Translations under genes and position numbers: made by a program | Notes under the pieces: model-generated | The model's input: only the letters and a program-made list of their open reading frames with translations | Told to the model about the DNA's origin: nothing | The model's database searches: none | Shown: positions 35,073 to 44,391 of the stretch, piece after piece | Layout of the letters: each line of letters opens with the position of its first letter | Numbering within the stretch: position 1 is the stretch's first letter | Source of the DNA: Pontibacter sp. FD36 | Lineage (GTDB): Bacteria; Bacteroidota; Bacteroidia; Cytophagales; Hymenobacteraceae | Direction of reading: 5' to 3' | DNA length: 64,000 bases | NCBI RefSeq assembly: GCF_015686655.1 | Contig: NZ_JADPMP010000011.1 | Span: 1-64,000 of the forward strand

Positions 35073-35727
35073 GCTTCACAATTTGGATACTGGCAGAGCA
35101 ACCTAACCGGTCGGCTCCCGCCTCAATTAACGCCAGGGCATCGGCGTATGTTTTAATGCCACCCGATGCTTTTATTTTGATATGGCTCGGCAGCACGCGG
35201 CGCATCAGCTGCACGTCTTCCACCCGGGCACCACCTGATGCAAAACCTGTTGAGGTTTTCACGAAGTCCACACCTGCCGCCGCGCATATCTCACAGGCTT
35301 TGGTGATTTCGTCCTGCGAAAGTAAGGCCGTCTCGATGATCACTTTCAGTTCCGCCTCTTTCAGGTGGCAGAAGTTCGCCAGGTCACTCAGCTCGTTCTG
35401 TATCTCGCTATACCTGCCAGATTTAAAGAACGAGACATTCATCACGACATCAATCTCGTTGGCTCCATCGGCTATAGCCTGGTGCGTTTCCAGAAACTTT
35501 ACTTTCGGATGCTGGTAACCCAACGGAAAGCCTACCACTGTGGCCACTTTCACTCTTGCGCCTGGTCCCAGTTGCTCGGCAGCTGCCTGCACATAGCATG
35601 GTGGCACGCACACTGCCGCAAAACCGTAGCTGCGGGCCTCGTCACACAATTGCATCACCTGCTCGGCTGTTGCATCAGGTCGCAGAATGGTGTGGTCTAT
35701 ATAAGTAGCTAATTCTTCTCCTGACAT
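35056..35727 (-). CDS. deoC: Deoxyribose-phosphate aldolase
   Basis: 223 residues from the ATG at 35727; a TTG at 35739 is the only extension. A class I aldolase TIM barrel: Schiff-base Lys157 in VDFVKTSTGF, Asp93 in EIDVVMN and Lys186 in IKASGG, matching the E. coli DeoC catalytic set. It splits 2-deoxyribose 5-phosphate to glyceraldehyde 3-phosphate and acetaldehyde in deoxynucleoside salvage. Its 3' end overlaps the SPOR lipoprotein gene. It follows secA after a two-hairpin spacer. Confidence 0.95.
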   Translation of the reverse strand: MSGEELATYIDHTILRPDATAEQVMQLCDEARSYGFAAVCVPPCYVQAAAEQLGPGARVKVATVVGFPLGYQHPKVKFLETHQAIADGANEIDVVMNVSFFKSGRYSEIQNELSDLANFCHLKEAELKVIIETALLSQDEITKACEICAAAGVDFVKTSTGFASGGARVEDVQLMRRVLPSHIKIKASGGIKTYADALALIEAGADRLGCSASIQIVKHEQSA

Positions 35728-35758
35728 AATTCTTGACAAAAGATGTTTTAAACAAAGA

Positions 35759-35803
35759 CAAAGGATATAAAGCCGGGCTATGCACCCGCTCTTATATCCT
35801 TTG
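35759..35803. other. Long hairpin in the deoC leader
   Basis: 12-bp arms 35759-35770/35792-35803 with an inner CGGG/CCCG pairing. It sits between the secA terminator and the deoC ATG, so it may be a second terminator or a leader structure. Confidence 0.5.
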
Positions 35804-35826
35804 CTTTCAGATGATCATATAAAAGA

Positions 35827-35857
35827 ATAGCCGCCAGACTTTTCAGAAGGCGGCTAT
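35827..35857 (-). terminator. secA terminator
   Basis: A 9-bp stem ATAGCCGCC/GGCGGCTAT (35827-35835/35849-35857) followed by a T-rich stretch on the minus strand. Confidence 0.7.
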
Positions 35858-35863
35858 CTGGGA

Positions 35864-38800
35864 TTAGTCTTCAATCAGTACGCAGCGGTTGTGGAGCAAA
35901 TCCTCCTCTACCGTTTTGAACTTCACGTCCTTTAGCACACGGCCATCGTTGTACTGCACACTTACGCGGTCGTTACGACCGGCCACTTTTTGTGAGTGGG
36001 CAGGCATCACCTTCTCTGGTTCCGGTGCGTGCATCGGGCTGCTGTTTTGCTCCAGCGAAGAGTGTACTTCCTCTTTCTGCTCATGCAATACCGGCGGCTT
36101 TGGCATTTGCGGCGGGCGCGGCTCTTGCACTTGCTCCGGCGCCTGTACTGGTATGTAAGCATGGAACAGGAAGGATACCGTCTCCTCGTTTACCTTGCCG
36201 ATCATACGCTTGAACAACTCAAAAGACTCAAACTTGTAAATCAAGAGCGGGTCTTTCTGTTCGTACACGGCGTTCTGCACTACTTGCTTTAGGTCGTCCA
36301 TCTGGCGCAGGTGGTCGGTCCAGGCCTGGTCGATCGTACCCAGCGTAATGATCTTCTCCATGGCACGGATCAGCTCCATGGCATGCGACTCGTACGTCTT
36401 GGTCAGGTTCGCCACGGCGGCCAACTGGCGCTTGCCGTCTGTAAATGGCACGGCTACGTTCTCGATCATCGGTCCGCGGTTCAGGTGGATGTTCTCGATA
36501 ATCGGGAATGCCTGCTCGGCTATCTGCTTGTTCTTAGTCAGGTAATGGTTCAGGGCCTCGTTGTATAGACGCTCTGCCAATTGATTGGCCTGACCAGACT
36601 TAAACTCATCTTCTGTGATGCTGGTATTGATACCGAATACACGGATGATGTTCAGCTGGAAGTTGTCGTAGTCAGCGGTGTTCTTGTAGTTCACCACCAT
36701 GTCTTCGCTGATATCATAGATCATGTTCCAGATATCGAGCTCCAGACGCTCTCCGTACAGAGCATTGCGGCGGCGCTTGTACACCACTTCACGCTGGGCG
36801 TTCATCACGTCGTCGTACTCGAGCAGGCGCTTACGCTGTCCGAAGTTGTTTTCTTCCACTTTCTTCTGCGCACGCTCAATCGAGTTGGTAATCATCGAGT
36901 GCTGAATCACTTCGCCTTCTTCCAGACCCATGCGGTCCATGAGGCGGGCGATACGGTCAGAACCGAACAGACGCATCAGGTTATCCTCGAGCGACACGAA
37001 GAACTGCGAAGAACCTGGGTCACCCTGACGACCGGCACGACCACGCAACTGGCGGTCAACGCGGCGGGACTCGTGGCGCTCTGTACCGATGATGGCCAGA
37101 CCACCCGCTGCTTTCGATTCAGGAGCCAACTTGATGTCGGTACCGCGACCTGCCATGTTCGTAGCAATGGTTACTGTGCCTGGCTTACCAGCCTCAGCTA
37201 CAATCTCGGCTTCGCGCTGGTGCTGTTTGGCGTTCAGCACTTGGTGCTTAATCTTACGCAGTGTGAGCATACGGCTCAGGAGCTCAGATATTTCCACTGA
37301 TGTGGTACCCACCAGCACAGGGCGTCCAGCTTCTGTGAGCTGCACAATCTCATCAGCTACGGCGTTGTATTTCTCACGCGTGGTTTTGTATACCTTGTCG
37401 TGCTCGTCTTTTCTGGCGATTACACGGTTGGTAGGTATAACTACCACGTCCAGTTTGTAGATGTCCCAGAATTCGCCTGCTTCAGTCTCGGCTGTACCCG
37501 TCATACCTGACAGTTTGTGGTACATACGGAAGTAGTTCTGCAGCGTCACGGTGGCGTAGGTCTGCGTGGCATCCTCTACTTTCACGTTCTCTTTCGCTTC
37601 GATGGCCTGGTGCAGACCATCCGAGTAGCGACGTCCTTCCATCACACGACCTGTTTGCTCATCAACGATCTTCACCTTGTTGTCCGGCGTCACAATGTAT
37701 TCCGTGTCTTTCTCGAACAAGGTATAGGCCTTGAGTAACTGGTTAATGGTATGCACACGCTTGGTCTTCTCCTGGAAGTCAGCGATCAGTTTTTCTTTGG
37801 CGTGAAGCGTTTCTTCTTCGTTCAGCGAGGTGTTGTTCTCGATGTTGGCGATTTCCGTTCCGATATCCGGGAGGATAAACAGCTGCGGATCTTCGCCCTG
37901 ACCAGTGATCAGGTCAATGCCCTTTTCAGTCAGTTCGATCTGGTTGTGCTTCTCGTCAATGGTGAAGTAAAGCGGCTCGTCGGCCTCTGGCATCATGCGC
38001 GAGTTGTCCTGCAGGTAGTAGTTCTCTACCTTCTGCATGATAGCGCGGTTACCCGTTTCGCTCAGGAACTTGATCAATGGCTTGCTCTTAGGCAAACCAC
38101 GGTAGGCGCGGAACAAAGCCAGACCACCGTCCTGTGTATTTCCTTCTTTGATCAGGCGTTTAGCCTCTGTCAGGAAGTTCATCACTACTTTGCGCTGTGC
38201 GTCTACGAGTGTAGCGATGCGTGGCTTCAGCTGGTAGAACTCGTGCTCATCGCCACGTGGCACCGGACCGGAAATGATCAATGGTGTACGGGCATCGTCA
38301 ATCAACACGGAGTCCACCTCATCGACCATGGCGTAGTGGTGCTTGCGCTGTACGAGGTCTTTGGTTTCGCGTGACATGTTGTCGCGCAGGTAGTCGAAGC
38401 CGAATTCGTTGTTGGTACCGTAGGTGATGTCCGCACGATAGGCGTTGCGGCGGGCTTCAGAGTTAGGCTGGTGCTTGTCGATGCAGTCGATGGTGATACC
38501 ATGGAACTCGAACAAAGGCGCCATCCACTCAGAGTCACGACGGGCCAGGTAGTCGTTTACGGTTACCACGTGCACACCGCGCTTCGAAAGGGCATTCAGG
38601 AAGGCAGGCAGCGTTGCTACCAGTGTTTTACCTTCACCTGTGGCCATCTCGGCGATTTTACCCTGGTGCAGCACGATACCACCAATCAACTGCACATCAT
38701 AATGCAGCATTTCCCATGTGATCTCGTTGCCGGCAGCCATCCACTTATTAGCCCATATAGCTTTGTCGCCGTCGATCTGCACGTTTGGTTTGCGGGCTGA

Positions 38801-39229
38801 CAGTTCGCGGTCCATGTCGTTGGCGGTTACCACCAACTGACCGTTCTCTTTCCAGCGACGGGCAGTTTCTTTAACAATGGCAAAACCGACAGGCAGTACT
38901 TCCATCAGCACTACCTCCAGTTCTTTATTGCGGTCCTTTTCCAGTTCGTCGATCTCTGAGAAAATATTCTCTTTCTGCACGATGTTCAGCTCCGGCTCAT
39001 CGGCCACACGCTTGTGCAGAGCAGCTATCTTTTCGTCGATCGGCTTAAGGCGCTCGTCAATGATCCCCTTGATCTCGAGTGTCTTCTGACGAAGCTGGTC
39101 GTCGGTGAGGCTATTAAGCTTTGCGTACTCCTCGTTAATTTTGGATACGTAAGGCACTACCTCCTTTATATCTCTGTCGGACTTGGTTCCGAATAGTTTC
39201 GCAACGGTTTTACCGAAAAAATCAAACAT
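35864..39229 (-). CDS. secA: Preprotein translocase ATPase SecA
   Basis: 1121 residues, the long Bacteroidota form. Seen: Walker A in EMATGEGKT, the DEAD-like Walker B region [47 protein letters not shown], the [11 protein letters not shown] and [31 protein letters not shown] motifs. The C-terminal zinc-binding CxCxSGxxxxxCH of E. coli SecA is absent; a proline/glutamate linker and a terminal [18 protein letters not shown] segment replace it, which I take to be normal for the phylum. It powers Sec export with SecY (encoded at 59.3 kb). Confidence 0.97.
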   Translation of the reverse strand: MFDFFGKTVAKLFGTKSDRDIKEVVPYVSKINEEYAKLNSLTDDQLRQKTLEIKGIIDERLKPIDEKIAALHKRVADEPELNIVQKENIFSEIDELEKDRNKELEVVLMEVLPVGFAIVKETARRWKENGQLVVTANDMDRELSARKPNVQIDGDKAIWANKWMAAGNEITWEMLHYDVQLIGGIVLHQGKIAEMATGEGKTLVATLPAFLNALSKRGVHVVTVNDYLARRDSEWMAPLFEFHGITIDCIDKHQPNSEARRNAYRADITYGTNNEFGFDYLRDNMSRETKDLVQRKHHYAMVDEVDSVLIDDARTPLIISGPVPRGDEHEFYQLKPRIATLVDAQRKVVMNFLTEAKRLIKEGNTQDGGLALFRAYRGLPKSKPLIKFLSETGNRAIMQKVENYYLQDNSRMMPEADEPLYFTIDEKHNQIELTEKGIDLITGQGEDPQLFILPDIGTEIANIENNTSLNEEETLHAKEKLIADFQEKTKRVHTINQLLKAYTLFEKDTEYIVTPDNKVKIVDEQTGRVMEGRRYSDGLHQAIEAKENVKVEDATQTYATVTLQNYFRMYHKLSGMTGTAETEAGEFWDIYKLDVVVIPTNRVIARKDEHDKVYKTTREKYNAVADEIVQLTEAGRPVLVGTTSVEISELLSRMLTLRKIKHQVLNAKQHQREAEIVAEAGKPGTVTIATNMAGRGTDIKLAPESKAAGGLAIIGTERHESRRVDRQLRGRAGRQGDPGSSQFFVSLEDNLMRLFGSDRIARLMDRMGLEEGEVIQHSMITNSIERAQKKVEENNFGQRKRLLEYDDVMNAQREVVYKRRRNALYGERLELDIWNMIYDISEDMVVNYKNTADYDNFQLNIIRVFGINTSITEDEFKSGQANQLAERLYNEALNHYLTKNKQIAEQAFPIIENIHLNRGPMIENVAVPFTDGKRQLAAVANLTKTYESHAMELIRAMEKIITLGTIDQAWTDHLRQMDDLKQVVQNAVYEQKDPLLIYKFESFELFKRMIGKVNEETVSFLFHAYIPVQAPEQVQEPRPPQMPKPPVLHEQKEEVHSSLEQNSSPMHAPEPEKVMPAHSQKVAGRNDRVSVQYNDGRVLKDVKFKTVEEDLLHNRCVLIED

Positions 39230-39274
39230 CTGTATTTGTTATTCTTAAATGAAATCCTGCGTTTGCAATATCGT

Positions 39275-39282
39275 CAAAAATA
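39275..39282 (-). promoter_or_regulatory. -7 element TATTTTTG of secA
   Basis: An exact TAnnTTTG on the minus strand, 45 bp before the secA ATG. Confidence 0.45.
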
Positions 39283-39620
39283 AGCTGTTTTTCTGATATA
39301 TCTAAGGCAATGCACTAAAACAATACCAGAATGACAGCTGCATGGCGTTTCTGCCATATTTGCCGATAGGCTATACATATTTCCTCAACAAAGCTCAGGC
39401 AGTGTAAATTCCTGTGTCAGAAAGGGAAAGTAGTAAGATGAGTTGTGGCATTGTGACAGGATGAAGGTTGTTTCGTTTAGTCAATCGAGTAAGCCTCCGC
39501 GCTTTTGTCTGCTATTATAAGGGCGTGGAGCCTATGGTCCGGGTATAGCTATGGCACTATTGCAGGTATAGCAACCCGCTTTGTAGCTTCGCCTGTGCGG
39601 CTGGCACCGTATGTCCTGGC

Positions 39621-39726
39621 CGGACGGGCCTTACTTTTTTCCTTGATGAAAAAAGTAAGCAAAAAAATCAAGACGCTCCAAACTCGCTGAACGCTCGAAC
39701 AGTGGAGCGCCGCAAAGCGCACATGG
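39621..39726. repeat. Structured extragenic palindromic element
   Basis: Hairpin 1 is CTTACTTTTTT/AAAAAAGTAAG (39630-39640/39649-39659). Its loop contains CTTGAT (39642-39647), which can pair with ATCAAG at 39667-39672, a pseudoknot-like or switching arrangement. Hairpin 2 is CGCTCCA/TGGAGCG (39674-39680/39703-39709). Similar sequences are, from memory, common between genes in Bacteroidota. Confidence 0.6.
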
Positions 39727-39925
39727 CACCTTTGTTTATTGCATAGTTTAACGTGAGTTAGTCTTGCTATACCTGTCAATGTTATGTGACAGATACTACA
39801 AGGCTTATACTTGAAAATTAGTAATGGCAGAAATTCCCCTCTCGGGGTAGGGGCCCTCGAAAAGGAAGCAGCAGGGGTGGGTTAACAGTATACATTTACA
39901 GCTACTATAGTTATACCTACCGGCT

Positions 39926-39955
39926 AGTAGTTATTTACTCCAGTAGTTATTTACT
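39926..39955 (+). repeat. Direct repeat AGTAGTTATTTACT
   Basis: Exact 14-mers at 39926-39939 and 39942-39955, period 16. Confidence 0.7.
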
Positions 39956-40018
39956 ACATCGCTTACACCTGAGGATTGGTATTGGCTGCAAAGTCCTCCT
40001 TGGGGGCAGGGGGATGAC

Positions 40019-40056
40019 AATCATGCACGAAAATCCTGTTGATCCTGATTCAGACA
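40019..40056 (+). repeat. Dispersed extragenic repeat, copy 2, supplying a stop codon
   Basis: AATCATGC at 40019-40026 and ATCCTGATTCAGACA at 40042-40056 are shared with the minus-strand copy at 28246-28289. The TGA stop of the GNAT gene (40050-40052, minus strand) lies inside it. Confidence 0.65.
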
Positions 40057-40574
40057 GGAAACACCCGCTGCATCTCAACCACATTATCCCAAGTCCCATC
40101 GGACCTATGCAGCCAATCCCGGCGCATACCTACCTCCTCGAAACCGGCATTTTTGAAAAGCTTGATGCTGCTATGGTTGCTGGCGGTAATGCTGCAGTAT
40201 ACCTGATGCAGTTGCAGGGTGTGCTGGCAGTAATCAAGCAAGAGATTTAACGCTTCGGAGGCGTGGCCTTTGCCGCGATACTGGGCCGACACTACAATGC
40301 CTATACCTGCGCGGCTGTGCAGTGGGTCGAAGTCGAAGAGGTCGATGGCGCCGATGGGCTCCTGTGCCTGGTTGCAGATGACCAGTCGGAGCTGCTTGAC
40401 GGTATAGATATCGAGGGTGGCATTCTCGAGGTATTGCTCCAGCACAAACTTACTGTAGGGAGTAAGCGTGTTGCCCACATGCCATGTGGAGGTATCGTTT
40501 TCTAAGGTATAGAGAAAATCCAGGTCGGTGGGCTCGAGCGCCCGTAGGTAGGTATGTTCGGAACGGAGAAACAT
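40050..40574 (-). CDS. GNAT N-acetyltransferase (RimJ/RimL type)
   Basis: 174 residues: LRSEHTYLRALEPTDLDFLYTLEND, the acetyl-CoA loop SAQYRGKGHASEALNLLL (R/QxxGxG/A type) and SNHSSIKLFKNAGFEEVG. The fold and order match RimJ/RimL or SpeG-like acetyltransferases; the substrate is unknown. It starts 3 bp after the dapF stop, so they are co-transcribed. The last codons and stop fall in a dispersed repeat, which may have changed the original C-terminus. Confidence 0.85.
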   Translation of the reverse strand: MFLRSEHTYLRALEPTDLDFLYTLENDTSTWHVGNTLTPYSKFVLEQYLENATLDIYTVKQLRLVICNQAQEPIGAIDLFDFDPLHSRAGIGIVVSAQYRGKGHASEALNLLLDYCQHTLQLHQVYCSITASNHSSIKLFKNAGFEEVGMRRDWLHRSDGTWDNVVEMQRVFPV

Positions 40575-40577
40575 CTA

Positions 40578-41363
40578 TTATACCTTCTCCGGAACCGGCA
40601 CCGTACCTGTGAACACCAATTTAGCGGGGCCGATCAGGTAAATGTAGCGGAAACCCATACCGTCCTGCTCAAAAGCTACTTTCAGATTACCACCAGGTGT
40701 CTTAACCGAAACAGGGCTTCCCATACCTGTCAATCCGGCCACAAGCGCGCAAGCCGTTACGCCGGTGCCGCAAGACAGAGTTTCGTCTTCCACGCCACGT
40801 TCATAGGTACGCACATAGATTTCATTATCAGAAAGGCGCTGCACAAAGTTAACGTTGGTGCCTACTGCGTTGAAGCGGGGGCTATACCTAACCAGATGGC
40901 CTTCGGCATACACATCCAGGTTATCGACATTCTCCACGAAACGCACATAATGCGGCGAACCGGTATTGAGGTAAAAGTCATCTTCGATGCGCTCTACTCC
41001 TACCACATCAGTCATCTTTAGCTGAATTTCTTCGCGCTCGATCGTAGCCTGGTGCTCACCATCGGCAGCCAGAAAATAAGCCACGTCTTCGATTACACCC
41101 AACTGTTTGGCAAAGCGAACCGTGCAACGGGCACCGTTTCCGCACATAGATCCCAGTCGACCATCGGCATTGTAGTACACCATCTCGAAGTCGTAGTCGT
41201 CGTGGTTTTGCAGCAGGATCAGACCGTCAGCGCCTATACCTGTGCGGCGGTTGCAGAGGCTTTTGATCAGTTGCTCGTCAGTTGCCGGGAAGGTCAGCTT
41301 CCGGTTGTCGATCATCACGAAATCGTTGCCAGTGCCCTGGTATTTGTAAAAGCTAAGTGCCAT
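40578..41363 (-). CDS. dapF: Diaminopimelate epimerase
   Basis: 261 residues from the ATG at 41363 (MALSFYKYQGTGNDFVMIDN). The two catalytic cysteines are Cys74 (MCGNGARC) and Cys198 (LSCGTGVTAC). It converts LL- to meso-diaminopimelate for lysine and peptidoglycan synthesis. The longer frame to 41414 adds a basic leader not typical for the enzyme. It is divergent from the methyltransferase gene at 41465, with about 100 bp of shared upstream DNA. Confidence 0.96.
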   Translation of the reverse strand: MALSFYKYQGTGNDFVMIDNRKLTFPATDEQLIKSLCNRRTGIGADGLILLQNHDDYDFEMVYYNADGRLGSMCGNGARCTVRFAKQLGVIEDVAYFLAADGEHQATIEREEIQLKMTDVVGVERIEDDFYLNTGSPHYVRFVENVDNLDVYAEGHLVRYSPRFNAVGTNVNFVQRLSDNEIYVRTYERGVEDETLSCGTGVTACALVAGLTGMGSPVSVKTPGGNLKVAFEQDGMGFRYIYLIGPAKLVFTGTVPVPEKV

Positions 41364-41464
41364 ATAGTAGAAACATTTAATCCGGCGCTTGCGTGCAATT
41401 TTCAGGCACGGCATATAATTCGTAATTTGCCAACCTTACACAGCCGGATATAAACAGCAAATAT

Positions 41465-42355
41465 ATGTATTCCTTTTTAACAACAGAAAACTGGTCTGAC
41501 TACGAACTCGTTGACTCAGGTAATTTTGAAAAGCTGGAGCGCTTTGGCCAGTACTATGTGGCACGCCCCGAGCCGCAGGCCATCTGGGACAAACACCTGC
41601 CCGAATCGGAGTGGCAGCGCATGGCGAATGCCGTATTTACCCGCGATAAAGGTAGCCAGGAAAAAGGTCAGTGGAAGCTCAAAAAAGGAATGCCGGAGCA
41701 GTGGTATATCGATTACCAGTACAGCGACATGAAGCTGCGCTTTCGCCTGGGCCTGTCTTCGTTTAAGCACGTGGGCCTGTTTCCGGAGCAGGATAGCAAT
41801 TGGAAATTCATCTACAACAAAACCCGCTCACTGAAGACTAAAACGCCAAAGGTGCTCAACATGTTTGCCTATACCGGTGCTGCTACTCTAGCTGCCAAAG
41901 CCGCCGGTGCCGATGTCACTCACCTCGACTCGGTGAAGCAAGTGAACTTCTGGGCACGCGACAACATGGAGGCCAGCGGCCTCGACAATGTGCGTTGGAT
42001 CGTGGAAGACGCCATGAAGTACGCTCGCCGTGAAGTGAAGCGCGGCAACACCTACAACGGCATCATTCTCGACCCTCCCGCCTACGGCCGTGGCCCAAAC
42101 GGTGAGAAGTGGCAACTGGAAAATGAGCTGAACGATCTCATCAAACTCTGCCACCAGATGCTCGACAAAACCGACTACTTTCTTGTGATCAACCTCTACT
42201 CCCTCGGCTTCTCGGCCTTGATTCTGGATAACCTGATGCGTTTGACTTTTGGGGAGCAGATTAAGAATGAAGAGTTAGGCGAGATATACCTGCACGACAG
42301 AGGTGAGCGGAAATTACCTCTAGGGACTTTCTTTCGGTTTAGTTCGGAGGGGTAG
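41465..42355 (+). CDS. Class I SAM-dependent methyltransferase (RlmI-like)
   Basis: 296 residues: a SAM-binding domain beginning VLNMFAYTGAATLAAKAAGADVTHLDSVKQVNFWARDNMEASG, and the catalytic-type DPPAYGRGPNGEKW motif. This matches the C-terminal methyltransferase half of RlmI/RlmK-type 23S rRNA enzymes, without the PUA domain. Probably an rRNA methyltransferase; the exact base is unknown. Last gene before the AT-rich islet. Confidence 0.86.
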   Translation: MYSFLTTENWSDYELVDSGNFEKLERFGQYYVARPEPQAIWDKHLPESEWQRMANAVFTRDKGSQEKGQWKLKKGMPEQWYIDYQYSDMKLRFRLGLSSFKHVGLFPEQDSNWKFIYNKTRSLKTKTPKVLNMFAYTGAATLAAKAAGADVTHLDSVKQVNFWARDNMEASGLDNVRWIVEDAMKYARREVKRGNTYNGIILDPPAYGRGPNGEKWQLENELNDLIKLCHQMLDKTDYFLVINLYSLGFSALILDNLMRLTFGEQIKNEELGEIYLHDRGERKLPLGTFFRFSSEG

Positions 42356-42373
42356 TAGGTAAAGACTTTGAAT

Positions 42374-42994
42374 ATGCTTACGAAAAGATTCAATTTCTCC
42401 TTCTTGTTAGTCCTAGTAGTGCTATTAAATAGCAGATGTAGTAACAATGAACAAAGAGTTGTTACATACTATTTTGATGATGGGAATATTGAAGCAGAGG
42501 TGCATATAAAAGGTAATAAATTAAATGGCCCAGCTAAATACTACTATCCAAATGGTAAGCAAAAGGAGCTAATACCTTATGTTAATGGAAAATTAGAAGG
42601 CGAAGGCCGTGAATACTTTGAGGATGGCAGTTTGAAATCAGCAAGAAATTACATGAATGATGAATTGCACGGTTGGGTAATGGATTATGACGAAGTGGAA
42701 ATTTTAAGAAACAGGACGAAGTATAGCAACGGAAGAATAGTATTTAATGTCTCTTTCTATCCAAATGGAGATACCTCAGCTATACATGAGAACGGACGAA
42801 CATTCATATTCTTTGAAACCGGAAAGGTAAAACACGTTCTTTGTGCTACTGAAACGGAAGTTTTTAGTGCGGTACAGTTTAACGATAATGGAGATATTAT
42901 AAAGAGAGAGGGCCAACTAGATTGCCTTACCAGTAGAGATTCTCTACTAATAGAAACCCATTACCCGGGCTGGTGTAAAAAGGAAGCTATTTAG
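42374..42994 (+). CDS. YwqK/MORN-repeat lipoprotein
   Basis: About 206 residues from the ATG at 42374; a TTG 6 bp upstream is possible. A lipoprotein-like signal (FSFLLVLVVLLNSRC) is followed by repeats of the YYFDDGNIEAEVHIKGNKLNGPAKYYYPNGKQK type, as in MORN/YwqK proteins. YwqK members are sometimes listed as antitoxins, but a secreted lipoprotein makes that unlikely here. The gene is markedly AT-rich against its neighbours and lacks the GGTATAG motif, suggesting recent acquisition. Confidence 0.75.
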   Translation: MLTKRFNFSFLLVLVVLLNSRCSNNEQRVVTYYFDDGNIEAEVHIKGNKLNGPAKYYYPNGKQKELIPYVNGKLEGEGREYFEDGSLKSARNYMNDELHGWVMDYDEVEILRNRTKYSNGRIVFNVSFYPNGDTSAIHENGRTFIFFETGKVKHVLCATETEVFSAVQFNDNGDIIKREGQLDCLTSRDSLLIETHYPGWCKKEAI

Positions 42995-43118
42995 CTTCAC
43001 TAAAATAATTTTACTTCAAACTGAAAAACACTTTATTAGCACATCGCTAAATGGTGAGCCGATTTATATTATCATTTACGAGGTTTCCTTAAATACATAC
43101 TCGCTACCTATAACAAAT

Positions 43119-43385
43119 ATGATTCTACTAAAAGGGGGATTATCGATCGGCATGCTGTCTGCTTTTCTAGGGGCATTCGTAGGCGCAGTGGCAGTTTTCA
43201 TTTGGTCACACATCTATGCGACCAAAACCCCATTTTATTATATGAGTTATACTAGCTACTCGGTGATACAGAAAGTTCTCGTATATCTGTTCTTTCTGCT
43301 ATTTGCTCTTATATCCGCAATAGTAGCTTTTTATATTCTTTTGTTCTCGATTGCGGCCATTTTCGCCTCTTTTGATAATATTTAA
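43119..43385 (+). CDS. Small two-helix membrane protein, AT-rich
   Basis: 88 residues with hydrophobic helices at about 8-30 (GMLSAFLGAFVGAVAVFIW) and 52-82 (VLVYLFFLLFALISAIVAFYILLFSIAAIFA). No recognised family. It shares the AT-rich composition of the YwqK gene 125 bp upstream and ends at the start of the Ppx/GppA frame. It could be the partner of the YwqK lipoprotein, which is speculation. Confidence 0.55.
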   Translation: MILLKGGLSIGMLSAFLGAFVGAVAVFIWSHIYATKTPFYYMSYTSYSVIQKVLVYLFFLLFALISAIVAFYILLFSIAAIFASFDNI

Positions 43386-43405
43386 TGAGAAACTTACCCT
43401 CCCCT

Positions 43406-44359
43406 ATGACCAAACGCCTCGCACTCATCGACATGGGCACCAACACCTTTCACCTTCTCATTACAGAAGTAGATGAAAATGGGAACCGTACAGACTTTGT
43501 GAAAACCAAGCTGCCGGTACGACTCGGGCAGGGCGGCATCAGCAAAGGCACCATTGCGCCGGAGTCGTACGAGCGGGCTATGAAAACACTGAAGGATTTC
43601 CGCAGGCAGATCGACGAGTACAACGTGGAGACGGTGCGGGCCATGGCGACCAGCATGGTGCGCAACGCCAGCAACGGTGAGGATTTCATCAAAGACATTT
43701 ACAAGCAGACCGATATACAGGTAGAGATAATAGACGGTGGCCGGGAAGCTGAACTGATCTATTACGGTGTGCGCTCGGCCGGTGTGCTCGACGGTCAGAC
43801 CTCTCTGATCATGGATATCGGCGGGGGTAGTGTGGAGTTTATCATCTGCAATGACCAAGAGATCTTCTGGAAACAAAGCTTTGAAGTGGGTGCACAGCGA
43901 CTCATGGATAAGTTCTTCACCGCCGATCCTATACCTGATGCGCAGGTAGCTGCCGAGAAACAATTCCTAGCAGAGCAGCTGCAGCCGCTCACTAAGGCTG
44001 TGGAAAGGTATACGCCTGCCCGACTGGTAGGCGCATCCGGCACTTTCGACACCCTTTGTGACATCGATGCGTTGAGCCGCGGCGACAATGCCCGACAACT
44101 TTCGCAGCCTGCCACTGCTGCCTTGCAGGTCTCTGACTTCTACAAGATATACCAGGAACTGCTGCACAAAACCCACGACGAACGCCTGGCTATACCAGGT
44201 ATGCTGGAGATGCGGGTTGATATGATCGTGCTGGCGAGTATCCTGGTGGATTTCGTGTTGGAGACCTATAATCTGAAAGAGATTAGGGTGTCGGCTTACG
44301 CCCTGAAAGAAGGGGTACTGCAAAAGGTGCTGCAGGAAGAGGGCTTCAACAACGCTTAA
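43406..44359 (+). CDS. Ppx/GppA-family exopolyphosphatase
   Basis: 317 residues from the ATG at 43406 (MTKRLALIDMGTNTFHLLI); an upstream start at 43385 overlaps the preceding stop. The ASKHA motifs DMGTNTFHLL, VEIIDGGREAELIYYG, DIGGGSVEF and GASGTFDTL define a Ppx/GppA phosphatase that removes phosphate from polyphosphate or pppGpp. It is the short, single-module form without the C-terminal HD-like domain of E. coli Ppx. GC content returns to the chromosomal average here. Confidence 0.9.
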   Translation: MTKRLALIDMGTNTFHLLITEVDENGNRTDFVKTKLPVRLGQGGISKGTIAPESYERAMKTLKDFRRQIDEYNVETVRAMATSMVRNASNGEDFIKDIYKQTDIQVEIIDGGREAELIYYGVRSAGVLDGQTSLIMDIGGGSVEFIICNDQEIFWKQSFEVGAQRLMDKFFTADPIPDAQVAAEKQFLAEQLQPLTKAVERYTPARLVGASGTFDTLCDIDALSRGDNARQLSQPATAALQVSDFYKIYQELLHKTHDERLAIPGMLEMRVDMIVLASILVDFVLETYNLKEIRVSAYALKEGVLQKVLQEEGFNNA

Positions 44360-44391
44360 ATAAGAACGCATCTCAGATTATACTTACCACC

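Larger units (their letters stand above)
39230..40049. other. 820-bp gene-free repeat-rich region
   Basis: The largest non-coding stretch. It holds the secA leader, three GGTATAG motifs (39542, 39565, 39767), a structured extragenic element (39621-39726), a CCCC/GGGG hairpin near 39836-39847, a 14-bp direct repeat (39926-39955) and a G-rich segment leading into the dispersed repeat at 40019. Short open frames here do not look coding. Confidence 0.7.

Noticed and set aside
36581-37300. 239-codon open frame on the plus strand inside secA
   Set aside because: Antisense to a fully conserved secA region; composition is His/Val/Leu-rich noise and there is no start context.
39505-39690. 61-codon open frame in the secA-GNAT spacer
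   Set aside because: Covers the structured repeat; its C-terminus (KKVSKKIKTL) is translated from the A-rich hairpin.
39230-40049. Search for a tRNA or other standard RNA gene in the largest spacer
   Set aside because: No cloverleaf with a TTCRANNC T-loop and CCA-ready acceptor stem could be found by eye; a covariance-model scan would settle it.
40014-40250. 78-codon plus-strand open frame over the dispersed repeat and GNAT gene end
   Set aside because: Begins in the repeat and then runs antisense to conserved GNAT sequence.
42374-43385. YwqK-like gene plus membrane gene considered as a toxin-antitoxin pair
   Set aside because: The YwqK-like product has a lipoprotein signal and the partner is a plain membrane protein; nothing toxin-like is visible.
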